Shown here in pieces: positions 33,843 through 45,700 of a stretch of 64,000 nt of DNA; within the stretch, counting starts at the first letter, position 1; every line of letters begins with the position of its first letter. The position numbers and the translations under genes were made by a program. The notes beneath the pieces are model-generated. The model saw nothing but the letters and a program-made list of their open reading frames with translations. It was not told where the DNA came from and did not search any database. Origin of the DNA: Cornus controversa (taxonomy: Eukaryota > Streptophyta > Magnoliopsida > Cornales > Cornaceae); assembly GCA_026545225.1 (NCBI GenBank), contig CM048852.1, positions 55,621,146 to 55,685,145 on the forward strand, in the 5' to 3' direction.

Positions 33843-33945
33843 TGATTTTCCTACCTACCTAATTACCTAAGTGTAGCAAAATCACCGTCTCTTGATTTTC
33901 CTACCTACCTACTTACCTAAGTCTAGCGAAATCACCGTCTCTAAG
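33843..33945. repeat. About 52-bp tandem duplication within the solo LTR
   Basis: GATTTTCCTACCTACCTA occurs at about 33843 and 33893, each copy continuing ACCTAAGT, then TAGC, AAATCACCGTCTCT. Confidence 0.85.
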
Positions 33946-34509
33946 CATGGACTATGCAAATCTAGCTATGCATGTTATAGTGAAAACTAGTCGCAAGCCA
34001 TCACTTGTAGTACTTTTGAAACTTACAAGTGTTTGAAGATCATGTGAGGAATTTAAGCATTCTAAGACAAGAAAATAAATCACAACACATGAGCATGAAG
34101 AATTTGTAAACTTATATTCAAATAAGGCTCAAGGCAAGAGATATATACACAACAATACACAAAAATCCCAATTTACTACAATTATAACATATTTACATGA
34201 CTAGGGCTTTGTTCAAGCCCTAGAGAAGGCGTTGGTTGATCATGGTGAGGTAGAAGAACTATATAGACAGAGGCAATCCCAACTCCATCTGATCTTCAAG
34301 GCTTCGTCACAACATTTTTTGAAGCTTTCTCTCTCTAGACTTCTTTTTCTCTCTCCACAAAATAATAATACTATCTACATATATCTATATCTATTACAAA
34401 TGTGTATCAATGTATCACAAATGTGTCTCAATATATCTCCTTACAAATGAGCTCTAAGCTCCTTTTATAAGCAAAATAAAAAGCATATCCAGAGCATATT
34501 CCATAAGAT

Positions 34510-34510
34510 A

Positions 34511-34546
<36 letters not shown>

Positions 34547-34590
34547 TATTATTATTATTATTATTAAAATAAATAATAATAAATAATATA

Positions 34591-34624
<34 letters not shown>

Positions 34625-34625
34625 T
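34510..34625. repeat. (AAT)n / (ATT)n compound microsatellite
   Basis: AAT repeats are followed by ATT repeats and again AAT repeats, so part of the run can fold on itself. Confidence 0.95.
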
Positions 34626-34840
34626 AAAAATATTTATCTCATGAAATTACGTATGAAGCTTGGACTGCACATGGAAACATCATTGAAGTCCCGAAATTAC
34701 CAGATTTGATTGAATTTTAGGAAAATGTCCTGAAATCAACAAAAACAAGAAAATAACATAAAAATATCAATATAAATACAATTAAGGAATTAACATATGT
34801 AATTAAAGAGGTTTAAATATGCAACATTTAGCGCTTATCA

Positions 34841-37469
34841 GGATTAAACTACATGGTCTTCCAATCCATTGTCAAAGTATTAAGGCAATCTCAAAATTCT
34901 ATTCTACCTTTTCTAAACCTATTTTTATGGATGAAATTTTTTTGTCAAGAGATAGAGGATCGTTTGTTCGAGTTCTAGTTGAAGTCGATGTGCATGACCA
35001 TCTCCCAGAGGAAGTTGGGTTCGTCCTTCATGATACTCTTGCATTACAAAGGTTGAATATGCGTGAAAACCTCAGGTTTGTATGATGTGCCATGTTATTG
35101 ATCATGATGTAACTTCATGCCCAAAAAAAGTTGTCACTAAAATTAAAGCGGACAAGGTAGTTTGTAGGATGAAGCAATATTGGAAAATTACTACTGTTGT
35201 TGAATCTAATGTCCATAGTAATCATGTGGAGGCTCATAAGGCTTCCAATAATATCGAAGACACTCAAGATCAGAATATGGGAAAAGTTCAAGAGATTGCT
35301 CTTTACGTAGATTCGATTGATCAACATTCAAATGGGTCACCTGTTGTTTGTCAAAATGCCTATGTGGGTCAATTTTCTCCTTCTTCTCAATTATATTGGA
35401 CGGCGAAGCCATTAAGTGCCGGAAGACACGTTGTCGGACGTAGTCCTCTTCCAGCCCCTCTACCTTTAAAAATTCATTCAGTATTGTAGCTAAACTGGAG
35501 GAAGAGTTTAACAATGTCAATTTTTCTGATGACGAGATGTCTCAATCTTTGAAAGAGAAGACCAATTATTCAAATGCAAATATAAAATGTTTTGGTGAAA
35601 GAGCCTCATCTCCATCAGGTAATCTGTCTTCTAAGAAGAAAAAGAAAAAGAATAAAAAGAAGAAAAAATAAGTAGAGGTTGATCCAACCAATGTCAGTCT
35701 GACTAGGGTAATGATCGCAAGTGGAGCGAATCCACCAACCACGTCTGATTAATGACTGGTTGTTGGAATATGAGGGGCTTAAATTGCCCTAAAATGTAGA
35801 GGGAAGTTAAATACTGGTTTTCCTCTGCCTCCTTTAGTCTTGTGTGCTTACTTGAAACCAAATTTAAAGAAGTAAGGTTTGATTCCATTTCAAGGAAATT
35901 GAATAATCAGTGGCACTGAAAAAATAATTATGATCATAGTCCTCTAGGTAGAATTTGGCTAGGGTGGAACCCATTGCTAATTGACACAGTTGTCGTGGAC
36001 TATTCCGCCCATCTCATTCTTCTGCAAGTTACTTCATTAGCTTCCAAATATATTTTTTATGTTGTTGTAATTTATGCTACTAACTTATCTGTGGACAGAA
36101 GGCATTTGTGGGCTGGTTTGAAGAATATTTCTCAAAGCATTCAAGGTCCTTGGATGGCTCTTGGGGATTGAAATTCTATTAGATTCAATGGTGATAAAAT
36201 TGGAGGTAAGCTAGTACCTCAGAGGCTTATGAATGATTTCAACTCAGTAATTGATCACTGTGATTTTTCTGATATTCCTACGATTAATGGGACTTGGACT
36301 TGGTCAAATAAACAAGTTAGAAGGATATATGTCAAGCTTGATAGGGCATTAGCTAATGGGGATTGGTTCTCAATTTTCCCTAATACTAAAGTTGCTTTTA
36401 CTCCAGCTAAGCTTTCGAAACATTATGCGCTTTTAGTCAGCTTTGATTTTGAGGTTGCTGGTGGGCCTAAACCTTTTAGATTTCTAAAGGTTTGGGGCAT
36501 TCAAACTAATGTTAAAGCTATTGTTCAACATCAATGGGGAAATAACATTACTGGAAATCATTTTCAAAAGATTACGCAAAAACTCAAGAAGGTGAAGTTG
36601 GCTATGAAAGACTGGAATAAATCTTTTGGCTCAGTTCATCAAAATCTTATGGTTGCGAGGGACAAGTTGGATGTTGTCCAAAAGGACTTACTCTTGCAGC
36701 CTTTGAATTAAGATCTCATTCAAGCCGAGAAGGATTGTAGATGGAATTTAGAGATTGCTTTGTAGAATGAAGAAATCCTTGTAACTCAAAAATCTAGAGT
36801 TACTTGGATTATGAATAATGATAGAGCTTCAAAATTCTTCTACCAAAAAATTGCGCAACATAAATCAATTAATGTTATTGTGGCTCTTGAAGATGATAAT
36901 GGGGCTTGGTTTACGGATCAAGTCAAGGTGAGGCAAATGTTGGTGGACTTCTATAAGCATGTTTTTTCTCCCCCTACTATTGTATCTAGTTTTTAAAACA
37001 TTCTCCAACCCAGAACTACCATTTCAAACTTGAAAGCTTCTTCTTTAGCAGTGGAATGTAAGTATGAGGAGGTTAAAGAAGCTTTGTTCTCTATGGGCCC
37101 TGATAGATCTCCCAGTCCTGATGGGTATCTAGTGAGGTTTTTTCAACAACATTGGGACTTGGTGGGATTAGACCTTACTAGGACTGTTAAGAATTTCATT
37201 CTATTAGTTCGTATTCATCAAGGCGTTGATTATATTATTTGGAAAGATGGCCAATTCAGCTTTAAGTCAATCTAGAATGCTTGGAGAATTCATAGGCCAA
37301 AAGTTGATTGGTATTCTTTGTGCTGGAATGGTAGCAGACCAAGGATGTCTACCACTTGTTGTATCAACTTCCACAATAAATTGCCTTCTTTGTGCAACTT
37401 AAGGAATAGAGGTTTAATAGTTACCTCAATTTGTCATCTCTGTTATGGTGCAGAAGACTCTGTTAGTCA
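34841..37469 (+). mobile_element. L1-type LINE, middle part (ORF1 end, endonuclease, RT start joined to zinc-binding region)
   Basis: ORF1 continues IKLHGLPIHCQSIKAISKF, RGSFVRVLVEVDV, then a CxxC..H zinc knuckle (CHVIDHDVTSCP). ORF2 starts near 35750 with WNMRGLNCP. It continues with endonuclease blocks (LLETKFKE, GRIWLGWNPLL, GPWMALGD, FSDIPTINGTWTWSNKQ, KLDRALANGDW), the linker (RASKFFYQKIAQHKSINVI), and the RT start (KEALFSMGPDRSPSPDGYLV, FFQQHWDLVG). Near 37195-37215 the sequence jumps to DYIIWKDGQFSFKS and W-AWRIHRPKVDWYSL, the zinc-binding region after the RT, so the RT core is missing. Stops occur in ORF2 (for example near 35797, 36170, 36711 and 36996). The element is dead. The coding sense is cut at 37470-37474 by the tandem LTR array. 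Confidence 0.88.
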
Positions 37470-37474
37470 CTTAT
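37470..37474. repeat. Target-site duplication CTTAT, left
   Basis: Directly precedes the first TGATTCG terminus. Identical to 58354-58358 after the last ATCA terminus. Both lie in LINE sequence. Confidence 0.92.
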
Positions 37475-38983
37475 TGATTCGTGTGTGAGTGTGACTCAAA
37501 AAGTATACCAATTAAAATTTTCCACACTTCGCAATAGAACGAATTCTTTGCAGAATAGGGCTATCGAAAGGAATGGGTATCGTACCTCAGGGATTATGTT
37601 CTGACGAGTTGGAACACAGAACTAATTCTAATTAAATTTATAAGAAAAGAATTCTGATTTTTAACTAATTAAAAAGATAAAATAAAATAAATCAAAGGTA
37701 AACAGATAATGAAGATAATAAGAGAGAAACCTAGGGTGTTTGACTTCACCACTAACTCCACAATCAATGGTCAATTGAATCAACTATAGGGGAATTACAT
37801 CATGCATAAGTGGTGTCGGTGGCTACAAGCTCACCTTCATCCGTCAAGAAGATAACATATGATTAAGGCTAAGCCATGGACTATCTTCGATTGGCATGGG
37901 CCATCTGCCTAACTACTCTAATCTAGGGTGCAGTATGGTTCATCTTCTCTAGGCATAATCCATCAAAGCTCATAACAATATATTCAGTGATTACCATTGT
38001 GTAATAATCTCTCTCATGATCACAGAAAACAAAAGAGATTGAGTTCAATAACAACAACTAAATATCTAAGACAAGATAAGAAATCATTGAGATTGAATTT
38101 ACAAGACTTTTATTGCTCAATTCATTAATAAGAATCCTCACAATTACACAATCTATGCATGTATATAAAGGTCCCCAATAATTAAAACAATCAAACCATT
38201 GATGCTTTGTTAGGGCTACATCAAAACCCTAGTGGATGAACTAGCCGCTCATGGTAGAAGAAGAAGCTTCAACTGTTGAGGAAGAAGACATCATCTTTCT
38301 GAATTACGCGTATGACTTCGTTCTCCAATGGCTCTGCAATATGTTTCTGTTCTCTTCAGCCCTCTCAGACTCTCCAATCTCTGTGTGTAAGCTCCCTCTC
38401 TTCAGCCTCCAAGTCTTCCTTTTATTCCCCAAGAGAATTCACCAAAGTCCTAATCCAATTAGGAATTAATTAGGGTTTCCCGCAGCACTAATCAGGTGGG
38501 TTTTTCCTGCTGACTTCGGCCCAACTTTTGACCCACTAGAAGTCCGATTTACGGAATTTTCGTGAAATACAAAAGTGTGCAGAATCAAATTTCGTTCAAC
38601 CCCACGCGGAAATAATGTCGATTTGAGGCTCGGAAATAAGACTTCTGGTCCGTTTTCCAAAACGGGATTAAGACTGCATTATGCGCAGATTTGGGCTTCA
38701 GGCCCGAAACCTTCTTAAGCTGTTGTAATTCTCTTGGACCTCTTTCTTGGGCTGATTTGAGTTGAAATAAATGGTTGAGTGAATCTCCTTGATGTAGGCT
38801 TCATCTCACCATCTTGGATGTCATCTTTAAAAGCCCAAAATCACGGTTTTAACTGAAATAATCATTAAGGCCCTGAAAATACAGAAAACACTAAAACAAA
38901 GTAAATTAACAAAATAATCTATCACTAAGAGAATAAAATACATAAGTTAAGAGGCTAGAATGCGTAACATTCAACGCCTATCA
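37475..38983 (-). repeat. LTR 1 of the array
   Basis: Starts TGATTCGTGTG and ends CGCCTATCA on the + strand; the tips TGAT/ATCA are inverted. It contains the plus-strand small frame MVEEEASTVEEEDIIF (38251 on), which is antisense to the element. Confidence 0.95.
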
Positions 38984-38996
38984 CACCCCCAAACTT
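38984..38996 (-). other. Polypurine tract, unit 1
   Basis: On the minus strand the sequence is TAAGTTTGGGGGTG next to the LTR end. It is the expected plus-strand primer of the element. The same tract in unit 2 is at 48669-48681. Confidence 0.85.
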
Positions 38997-40526
38997 ACAT
39001 ATTGCTAGTCCCTTAGCAATAGAATAAAACAAAACTAAAATAAAGAAACTAACAAATACTAACTAAACTACCAAACTCCACTTTCGTGGGAGAAACGATT
39101 GCATTTAGCATATGCAACAAGCCTTTAAACCCCTAGGTTCCCCCTAGTGGACGAGTATAGTCTCGTGAGGGTTTCCAGAAATGTTACCCACAAACATTCA
39201 AAATTCTGTTTCAACATTAATTCAATAAGAAGATTACAATACATAGTTAAAAACTTGCATTCAAGAATAATTTCAAACTTTCAAATTCCACAATTCAAAT
39301 CAATGGTTCCCATGCATAATTCACATCAACATATATCAAAGTAATCAACTCTAGCTCCCTCGTGTAAAGTGAACTAGCAGTCCTCTCATGTAGCATAACC
39401 AAGTTCTGAATCTATTAAGGCACATACCCCTTCAACTCACTAGCTCCCCTTATTGAAATCGTACTTCCCAACATGCATACATGACTTTTTCATTTTTTTT
39501 TTCATCATTCTTTTTTTTTCCATTGCTTTATTGGTTGTGCAATGTCTTGATCTATTAAGCTTTCTGAAAGATCCATGTAGCAAGCTTTCAGTCAGTGACT
39601 CCCAAACCAGATGGCTTTAGGGCACTAGGCTTTAAGATACCCTGAAGACCTAATTACTCGAATCAGTCAGGCTACAAATCAAGACAACCAATGCTCCTCT
39701 TTTCTCACCCTTTCACTTTTGACGCGAACACTCCGTGCTTCCTGAGGCATAGAGGCCCGGTTACTCATGAAAAGGATCAAATTGATTTGCTTATTCATCA
39801 CATTCTTTTTTTTTCTTTTTTCTTTTTTTTTCTTTTTCATTGAAGTCAAGTAACACATTATCGGTACTCATTCTCAAGAGATACTAATTAATATCAAGCA
39901 TATGTAACTCAATAACTCAAAACCAAAGTCTATACCCCATAAGACTATGCTAGTGTGTTTGTGCATGTAAGGAAACTAAAATTAATCACTTCAAAACATG
40001 TTATTGCAAACCATGATTCAAACCACTTAATTTAAATCACAGTTTTCAAAAATTTCAAACATACTCAAAAATTGCAAGTTAAGCACCTACATAAGGTATT
40101 AATCCTTTGAATCATGTCAAAACATTCTATCTAAAAACAAAACAAAATAAAATAAAATAAACAAACTACGAAAATAAAATAAAATCCTAATACAAAAAGA
40201 ATTTCACACAAATTTCCCCCCATATTCCAATAAAGCACACAAATAGGCATCGCCTCACCCCCAAACTTAAACTGTACATTGTCCTCAATGTACTACCCAA
40301 TTAAAGCATAGAGAAGAGTAAGAACAATGGTACCAGGACCAAGGAGTAGTGGCAAGAAAATAGAGCACATCACTAGCATGAAGGCAAGGCAAGCACACCC
40401 CCAAACTTGGATGATTCAACCTGTCAAAACAAACCACTATACCCCAAAGATCAAGTGAAAATAGTATGGGTGAAAATAAATATGAAAGAGAAAAATCCTA
40501 AAAAAAAAATAAAATTTTTTCATTTT

Positions 40527-40566
<40 letters not shown>

Positions 40567-40635
40567 ACATCTAACTAAAAAACTAAACAGAAAAACTAAA
40601 AATAAAATAATATACAAAAGATGGTTACCTTCCTG
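38997..40635. other. Untranslated 3' internal region of unit 1
   Basis: No gene is seen. The region holds two further PPT-like motifs (CACCCCCAAACTT at 40256 and 40396), T-rich stretches, and a long T run (about 40531-40562). Confidence 0.7.
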
Positions 40636-41859
40636 TCAAGGATGTGGTGGTGACTGAGCATCCGGGTCTAAGTTTGCTTGGCGCATCAGTGCACGCATCA
40701 TCCTCCGCATCTCTAGTTGCTCTTGGCGAGTGTCACGAAAGTGATCCGCCATCTCTGCTCTCATTGCACCAAACTGTGCGGAGACCTCTGTCTGTAAGGT
40801 GCCAAACTGAGCTGTCAGCCCAGCAATCTGCCCTTCTAAGTATTGATAATCATGGCCACCAGTCTGTGCATGCACTTCCTCTTCCTCTGCCTCCATCTCC
40901 TCTGGATCATCTACCGGTGGTGGCACATCTACATGCTCTCCTCCTTGGGCCACCCGAGATACCTCACCAGGCGCTGCTATGACTCTCTGGTGCATATGAG
41001 ATCGACTCAAGTTCCAGTCATGCGTGCCATAATGAAGATCATGTGGAAAGGCAAGCTCGTCCTCGTGGACTGCATACCCCTGTGTTACAAGCAACTGGTG
41101 AATAATAGTGGGGAATGGAAACTCCCAGTCACTTGCACTGTCTGGTACTTTGGCCACAACCTTGGAATAGAATTTCTCCATCTGGCCCCAGACAATCTGT
41201 GGGAATGACAGCCAATGCCCAAAATGTATGGCATATAAGGCTCTGAGGAACTCTTGACGTCTTTCGGTTTTATGTCCAATTGGACATACATTCTTGAGTA
41301 GCACAGCGTCAAGGAACCATAAATGATTTGGCATTGAAGACTTTGAAGCTGCATTCCTTTTCGGCCCGGAGAATTGGTTGGCACACAATCGTGCAACCAC
41401 ATTGCCCACCGACAACTCGTCGGGTAAAGGAGTGTAGATATGAGATAAATCAGCTGGGCATTCATGAGGACAACCCATGGCAATGGCAATGGATGACATG
41501 TCAACTCGAACTATTGTTCCATCTATGGAAGAAGTAAGCACATCCCGCTCATCAGGTTTTGGTATTAAGTTTTGATAAAATACCTTGACAAGCCTCGGGT
41601 AAATAGTAGATGAGAGTGGAACAAAAATGGATGCAGACCGACGACGACGGATGTCGGAAACCCCCCATCGTGTCTCGGGAAACATACCATAAAGTTCGGC
41701 TATGTCAAACGTTGTTTCATAGTTCAACGCCCTTGGATGCCATCTCTCTTGAATACCGTCTCGGCGAGATCGTGAAGAACCTGTGGTCGGATCATTCCTC
41801 GCTCGGCGAGGATTACGTGAACTTGAAGCATCTTGGTGACTTGCTCTCTTTGGTGCCAT
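40636..41859 (-). CDS. Extra downstream frame of the Athila-like element, unit 1 (putative plant transposon protein type)
   Basis: 407 residues starting MAPKRASHQDASSSRNPRRA. A basic serine/arginine-rich N-terminus is followed by a globular part with RWHPRALNYETTFDIAELYG, YPRLVKVFYQNLIP, GTIVRVDMSSIAIAMGCP and NHLWFLDAVLLKNVCPIGHK, then an acidic stretch and a coiled-coil-like C-terminus with repeated AQFGTLQTEVSAQFGAMRAE. It resembles the 'putative plant transposon protein' family found in Athila-group elements at the position sometimes called env-like. I see no signal peptide or membrane segment, so an envelope role is not supported here. The identical frame in unit 2 is at 50321-51544. Confidence 0.8.
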   Translation of the reverse strand: MAPKRASHQDASSSRNPRRARNDPTTGSSRSRRDGIQERWHPRALNYETTFDIAELYGMFPETRWGVSDIRRRRSASIFVPLSSTIYPRLVKVFYQNLIPKPDERDVLTSSIDGTIVRVDMSSIAIAMGCPHECPADLSHIYTPLPDELSVGNVVARLCANQFSGPKRNAASKSSMPNHLWFLDAVLLKNVCPIGHKTERRQEFLRALYAIHFGHWLSFPQIVWGQMEKFYSKVVAKVPDSASDWEFPFPTIIHQLLVTQGYAVHEDELAFPHDLHYGTHDWNLSRSHMHQRVIAAPGEVSRVAQGGEHVDVPPPVDDPEEMEAEEEEVHAQTGGHDYQYLEGQIAGLTAQFGTLQTEVSAQFGAMRAEMADHFRDTRQEQLEMRRMMRALMRQANLDPDAQSPPHP

Positions 41860-42305
41860 AGAAGTAGAAAAAGTGTAGTTGAGGAATTAAATCGAACACT
41901 TGGTGTGCACAATTCTTTTGTAACCTTCAACCTCCTTTTTCCGGCAATTTTTCCACCCAAATCGAACAAGTAATTGCACCAAATTGATCCCCCAAACTTG
42001 GTCTTCAAAAGCCCTCAAAAAGATTTGAACAATTTCTTCAAGGAAAAACTTCACTTACTTTGATGTTGAACTTGAAAAAGTGTGAGCTTCCTTTGAGAAC
42101 TAGTGATTTTTGATCTTCTTTGATGTTGAAGTTGATGTTGATCAATGTTGAATCCTTGTATAATAATCACTAATTGAAGAAATTAGTTTTCCGGATGATG
42201 TAGGACTTGAATTGGAGTTCAAAGAGGCTTAGGATGCATGTAGGAGCAATATAGGAGGAGTGGGTGTCCATATATAAGGAGGACTCTCGGCCAGCCCATG
42301 TTTTG

Positions 42306-42508
42306 GGCTTGGGCGATCGATCCCCCCTAGGATGGGCGATCGATCGCCCACCTGCTGGTGGGTGATTTCTTGAAAAACAATGGGGCGATCGATCCCCCTT
42401 AAATGGGGCGATCGATCCCCCTTCTGATGCCCTGTTGGACCCTCCATCGCCCAAGGTCGACCGAGACTTGATATTTTTGAGTCTCCATCGCCCAAGGTCG
42501 ACCGAGAG
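42306..42508. repeat. Cluster of GGGCGATCGATC motifs and a short duplication, unit 1
   Basis: GGGCGATCGATCSCC occurs at 42311, 42334, 42383 and 42406. The copy at 42334-42349 is the perfect palindrome GGGCGATCGATCGCCC. Next to it CCATCGCCCAAGGTCGACCG occurs at about 42443 and 42484. The cluster lies between the two coding frames. It also occurs 9685 bp further on (51991-52193). Confidence 0.85.
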
Positions 42509-42749
42509 CACGATTTTTCACCCGTCTTGAGTCCGAATACCTCGGTACACCTCTTGGCATCCTCCGGAAGCAACTTATACATCAAAAACTCAAAGAAAAA
42601 ACATTAAAACACAACTAGAATTGAAGAAAAACCTAAGAAAACTAGAATCAAAAATTAAAATTAAAGAAAACTAAACGAAATAAAGTATAGAAATACATAC
42701 AAAACCTACTATTTAACGTCCGTAGGAGACGATTGACTCTCCGAAGGGA

Positions 42750-45700
42750 TTAAGTCGGATAGATGGGATCCGTCAAGTCGACGGACTCCACGTCTCTTCT
42801 TGGCACACATCCTTCCACACAATGCTTCAACCTTTGGCCATTGACTTTCATCAACGTGATTCCAAACAATTGCTCATCCGGGAATGAGTCTCGAATTGGT
42901 AGTGCATCGATCACCGGCTCAAACTCGATTCGAGATAAATGATCTGCAACCACATTCTCCGTCCCCTTTTTGTCTTTTATCTCCAAATCAAATTCTTGCA
43001 GCAATAAAATCCACCGAATAAGACGCGGTTTGGTTTCTTTCTTTGCCAATAAATGTCTCAATGCTGCATGATCAGAATAGACAACCACCTTAGACCCCAA
43101 TAGATAAGAACGAAACTTGTCCAAGGCAAACACTACAGCTAGAAGCTCTTTCTCTGTGGTTGTATAATTGAGTTGGGCATCAGAGAGAGTCTTACTAGCG
43201 TAGTAGATGACATGTGGTCGTTTTTCTTCTCTCTGTCCCAACACGGCTCCTACTGCATAATCAGAGGCATCACACATGATTTCAAAAGGTATAGCCCATT
43301 TTGGAGACTGCATAATTGGTGCAGAGGATAACAGAGATCGAAGCTTTTCAAAAGCTTTCACACAATCTTCATCAAAGATAAAGGGAATATCTTTAGATAA
43401 CAGATGGCACAATGGTCGAGCTACTTTACTGAAATCCTTGATGAATCTTCTATAGAACCCGGCATGGCCTAAGAAAGATCGAACTTGCCTTACCGAAGTT
43501 GGATGAGGCAGAGTTGCAATTAGGTCGATTTTTGCTTTATCAACTTCAATGCCCCTCTCTGAAACAATATGGCCCAATACAATACCTTCTTTCACCATAA
43601 AATGGCTCTTCTCCCAACTAAGTATCAGATTCCGTTCTCGGCATCTTTGAAGCACAAGTGATAAATTGCTCAAACAATGTTCAAAAGATGATCCAAAAAC
43701 AGAGAAATCATCCATAAACACCTCCAAGAATTTTTCCACCATGTCAGAAAAGATGGCCATCATACACCTCTGGAATGTAGCCGGAGCATTACATAATCCA
43801 AAAGGCATACGACGATACGCAAAAGTACCAAAGGGACAAGTGAAAGTGGTCTTCTCTTGATCTTCTGGATCCATAGCTACTTGGTTATAACCAGAGTAGC
43901 CATCCAGAAAGCAATAATAGCTCTGACCAGCTAACCTTTCAAGTATTTGATCAATGAATGGAAGAGGGAAGTGATCCTTCCTTGTCATAGAATTGAGCTT
44001 TCTGTAATCAATGCAAACTCGCCAACCTGTGGCAGTACGTTGTGGAACAAGCTCTCCCATGGAGTTAGGGGCAATGGTAAGACCAGATTTCTTTGGAACC
44101 ACTTGTGTCGGACTCACCCATGTGCTATCAGAAATTGGATAAATGATTCCTGCATCAAGTAACTTGACCACCTCTTTCTTTACCACCTCCTTCATGTTGG
44201 GGTTCAACCGCCTCTGAGCCTCTCTAGTTGGCTTACATCCTTCTTCCAAATGGATTTTGTGCATGCAAATTGAGGGATCAATGCCCTTAAGATCAGCAAC
44301 ACTCCATCCAATTGCTTCCCGATGTTGGTATAAAACCTCTACTAAGCTCTTCTCTTGAATTTCTGTCAGATCAGAGGCAATTATAACAGGAAGAGTTTTC
44401 TGTGCCCCCAAGAATACATACTTCAATTTGTCAGGCAAAGGCTTCAACTCTAATTCTGGAGGGGACTCCAATGAAGGCACTAAGGGAGTGCTAGAGAGAA
44501 AAGGTAGTGGCTCAATTGGAATTCTCCATGGTGGAGTATTCTGAATAGCATCCACTTCCAGCATAGCATGCACCTCTTCACATAAACCTTCATCATTAGT
44601 GTTTTCAAAGTCATCAAATGACTTACATACCTCCAGGGAGTTTCGAGATATAGAGGATGAAACAAATTCCTCCACACATTCATCAATATCATCCATGGAG
44701 AACACATCACTCTGATCTGGAGGGTGTTGGATAGCATTGAACACATTAAGCTTGACATTCATGTTGCCAAAGGAAATATCCATGATCCCTGACCTACAAT
44801 TTATGCAAGCATCAGCAGTAGCTAAGAAAGGTCGACCAAGGATCACAGGAATGTGCCTCTTCGGATTGTGAACCGGCTCAGTGTCAAGTACAATGAAATC
44901 AACAGGAAAGTAGAACTTGTCCACTTTAATGAGCACATCTTCTATGATTCCTCGGGGTTGCTTTGTTGATCTGTCTGCAAATTGTAATACCACCGAGGTA
45001 GGCTTCAATTCTCCCAAGCCTAATTGTAAGTAAACTGAATAGGGTAGCAAATTCACACTTGCACCCAAATCAAGAAGAGCTTTATCCACATGGTGCTCCC
45101 CAATAATGCATGAGATAGTTGGAGCACCAGGATCTTTGTACTTGGGAGGAGTACACTGCTGAATTATTGAACTTACTTGTTGTGGCAGCATTACTTTCTT
45201 TGGCACATGGCTTTTAGAACGCCTTTTCTGAGTGCACAAGTCCTTCAAAAATTTTGCATAAGGAGGAATTTGCTTGATGGCATCAAGGAGTGGCAAATTA
45301 ATCTTCACTTGGCGAAACACCTCCATCATGTCATGCAGCTTGTCCCCTTGCTTCCCCAATTTAGATGCTTCAAGAAAACGTTGTGGGAAAGGAGCCTTGG
45401 GCTCATAAGGAATTTCAGCACTTGGACTTGTGATCACTTTTTCTTCTTCTTTCTTCTCACCCACCTTATTGTCAATTATTTTCCCACTTCTCAAAGTGGT
45501 AATGGCTTGAACTTGCTCATGGTGTGGGTTGCTTGTGGAAGCTTGCATCCCTCTTGGATTAGCAATTGGTTGACTAGGGAGCTTCCCTTCTTCTCTTCTA
45601 CTCAATGAAGTAGCAAGCTGTCCAAACTGAGATTCCAATTTGGCAATGGATTGAGAATGCGAGTGCACTAGCTGAACTGTAGATTGTACTGTTGCTGCAG

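Larger units (their letters stand above)
33397..34840 (-). mobile_element. Solo LTR, distant relative of the Athila-like family
   Basis: The 1444-bp segment starts TGTTCGGGG and ends GCAACATTTAGCGCTTATCA, similar to the ends of the young LTRs (CGTAACATTCAACGCCTATCA, split: CGTAACATTC and AACGCCTATCA). It has the GGGTCGAACCCACAGAGACT phrase typical of such LTRs. It is flanked by GGATC (33392-33396) and GGATT (34841-34845), a 5-bp target duplication with one mismatch; GGATT is what the LINE coding sense needs. It contains an (AAT)n/(ATT)n microsatellite and a 52-bp local duplication. Divergence from the array LTRs is high, so it is an older or different subfamily. Confidence 0.75.

Noticed and set aside
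40636-41859. Interpretation of the 407-residue frame as a true envelope protein
   Set aside because: No signal peptide, transmembrane segment or glycoprotein-like features were seen; only its position matches.
42170-42585. Two overlapping minus-strand frames with GDRSP repeats (and copies at 51855-52270)
   Set aside because: They result from the GGGCGATCGATC motif cluster, and both frames show the same repeat.
45177-45608. 143-codon + strand frame inside the Athila-like element (and copy at 54862-55293)
   Set aside because: It is opposite the long gag-pol frame and has no family similarity.
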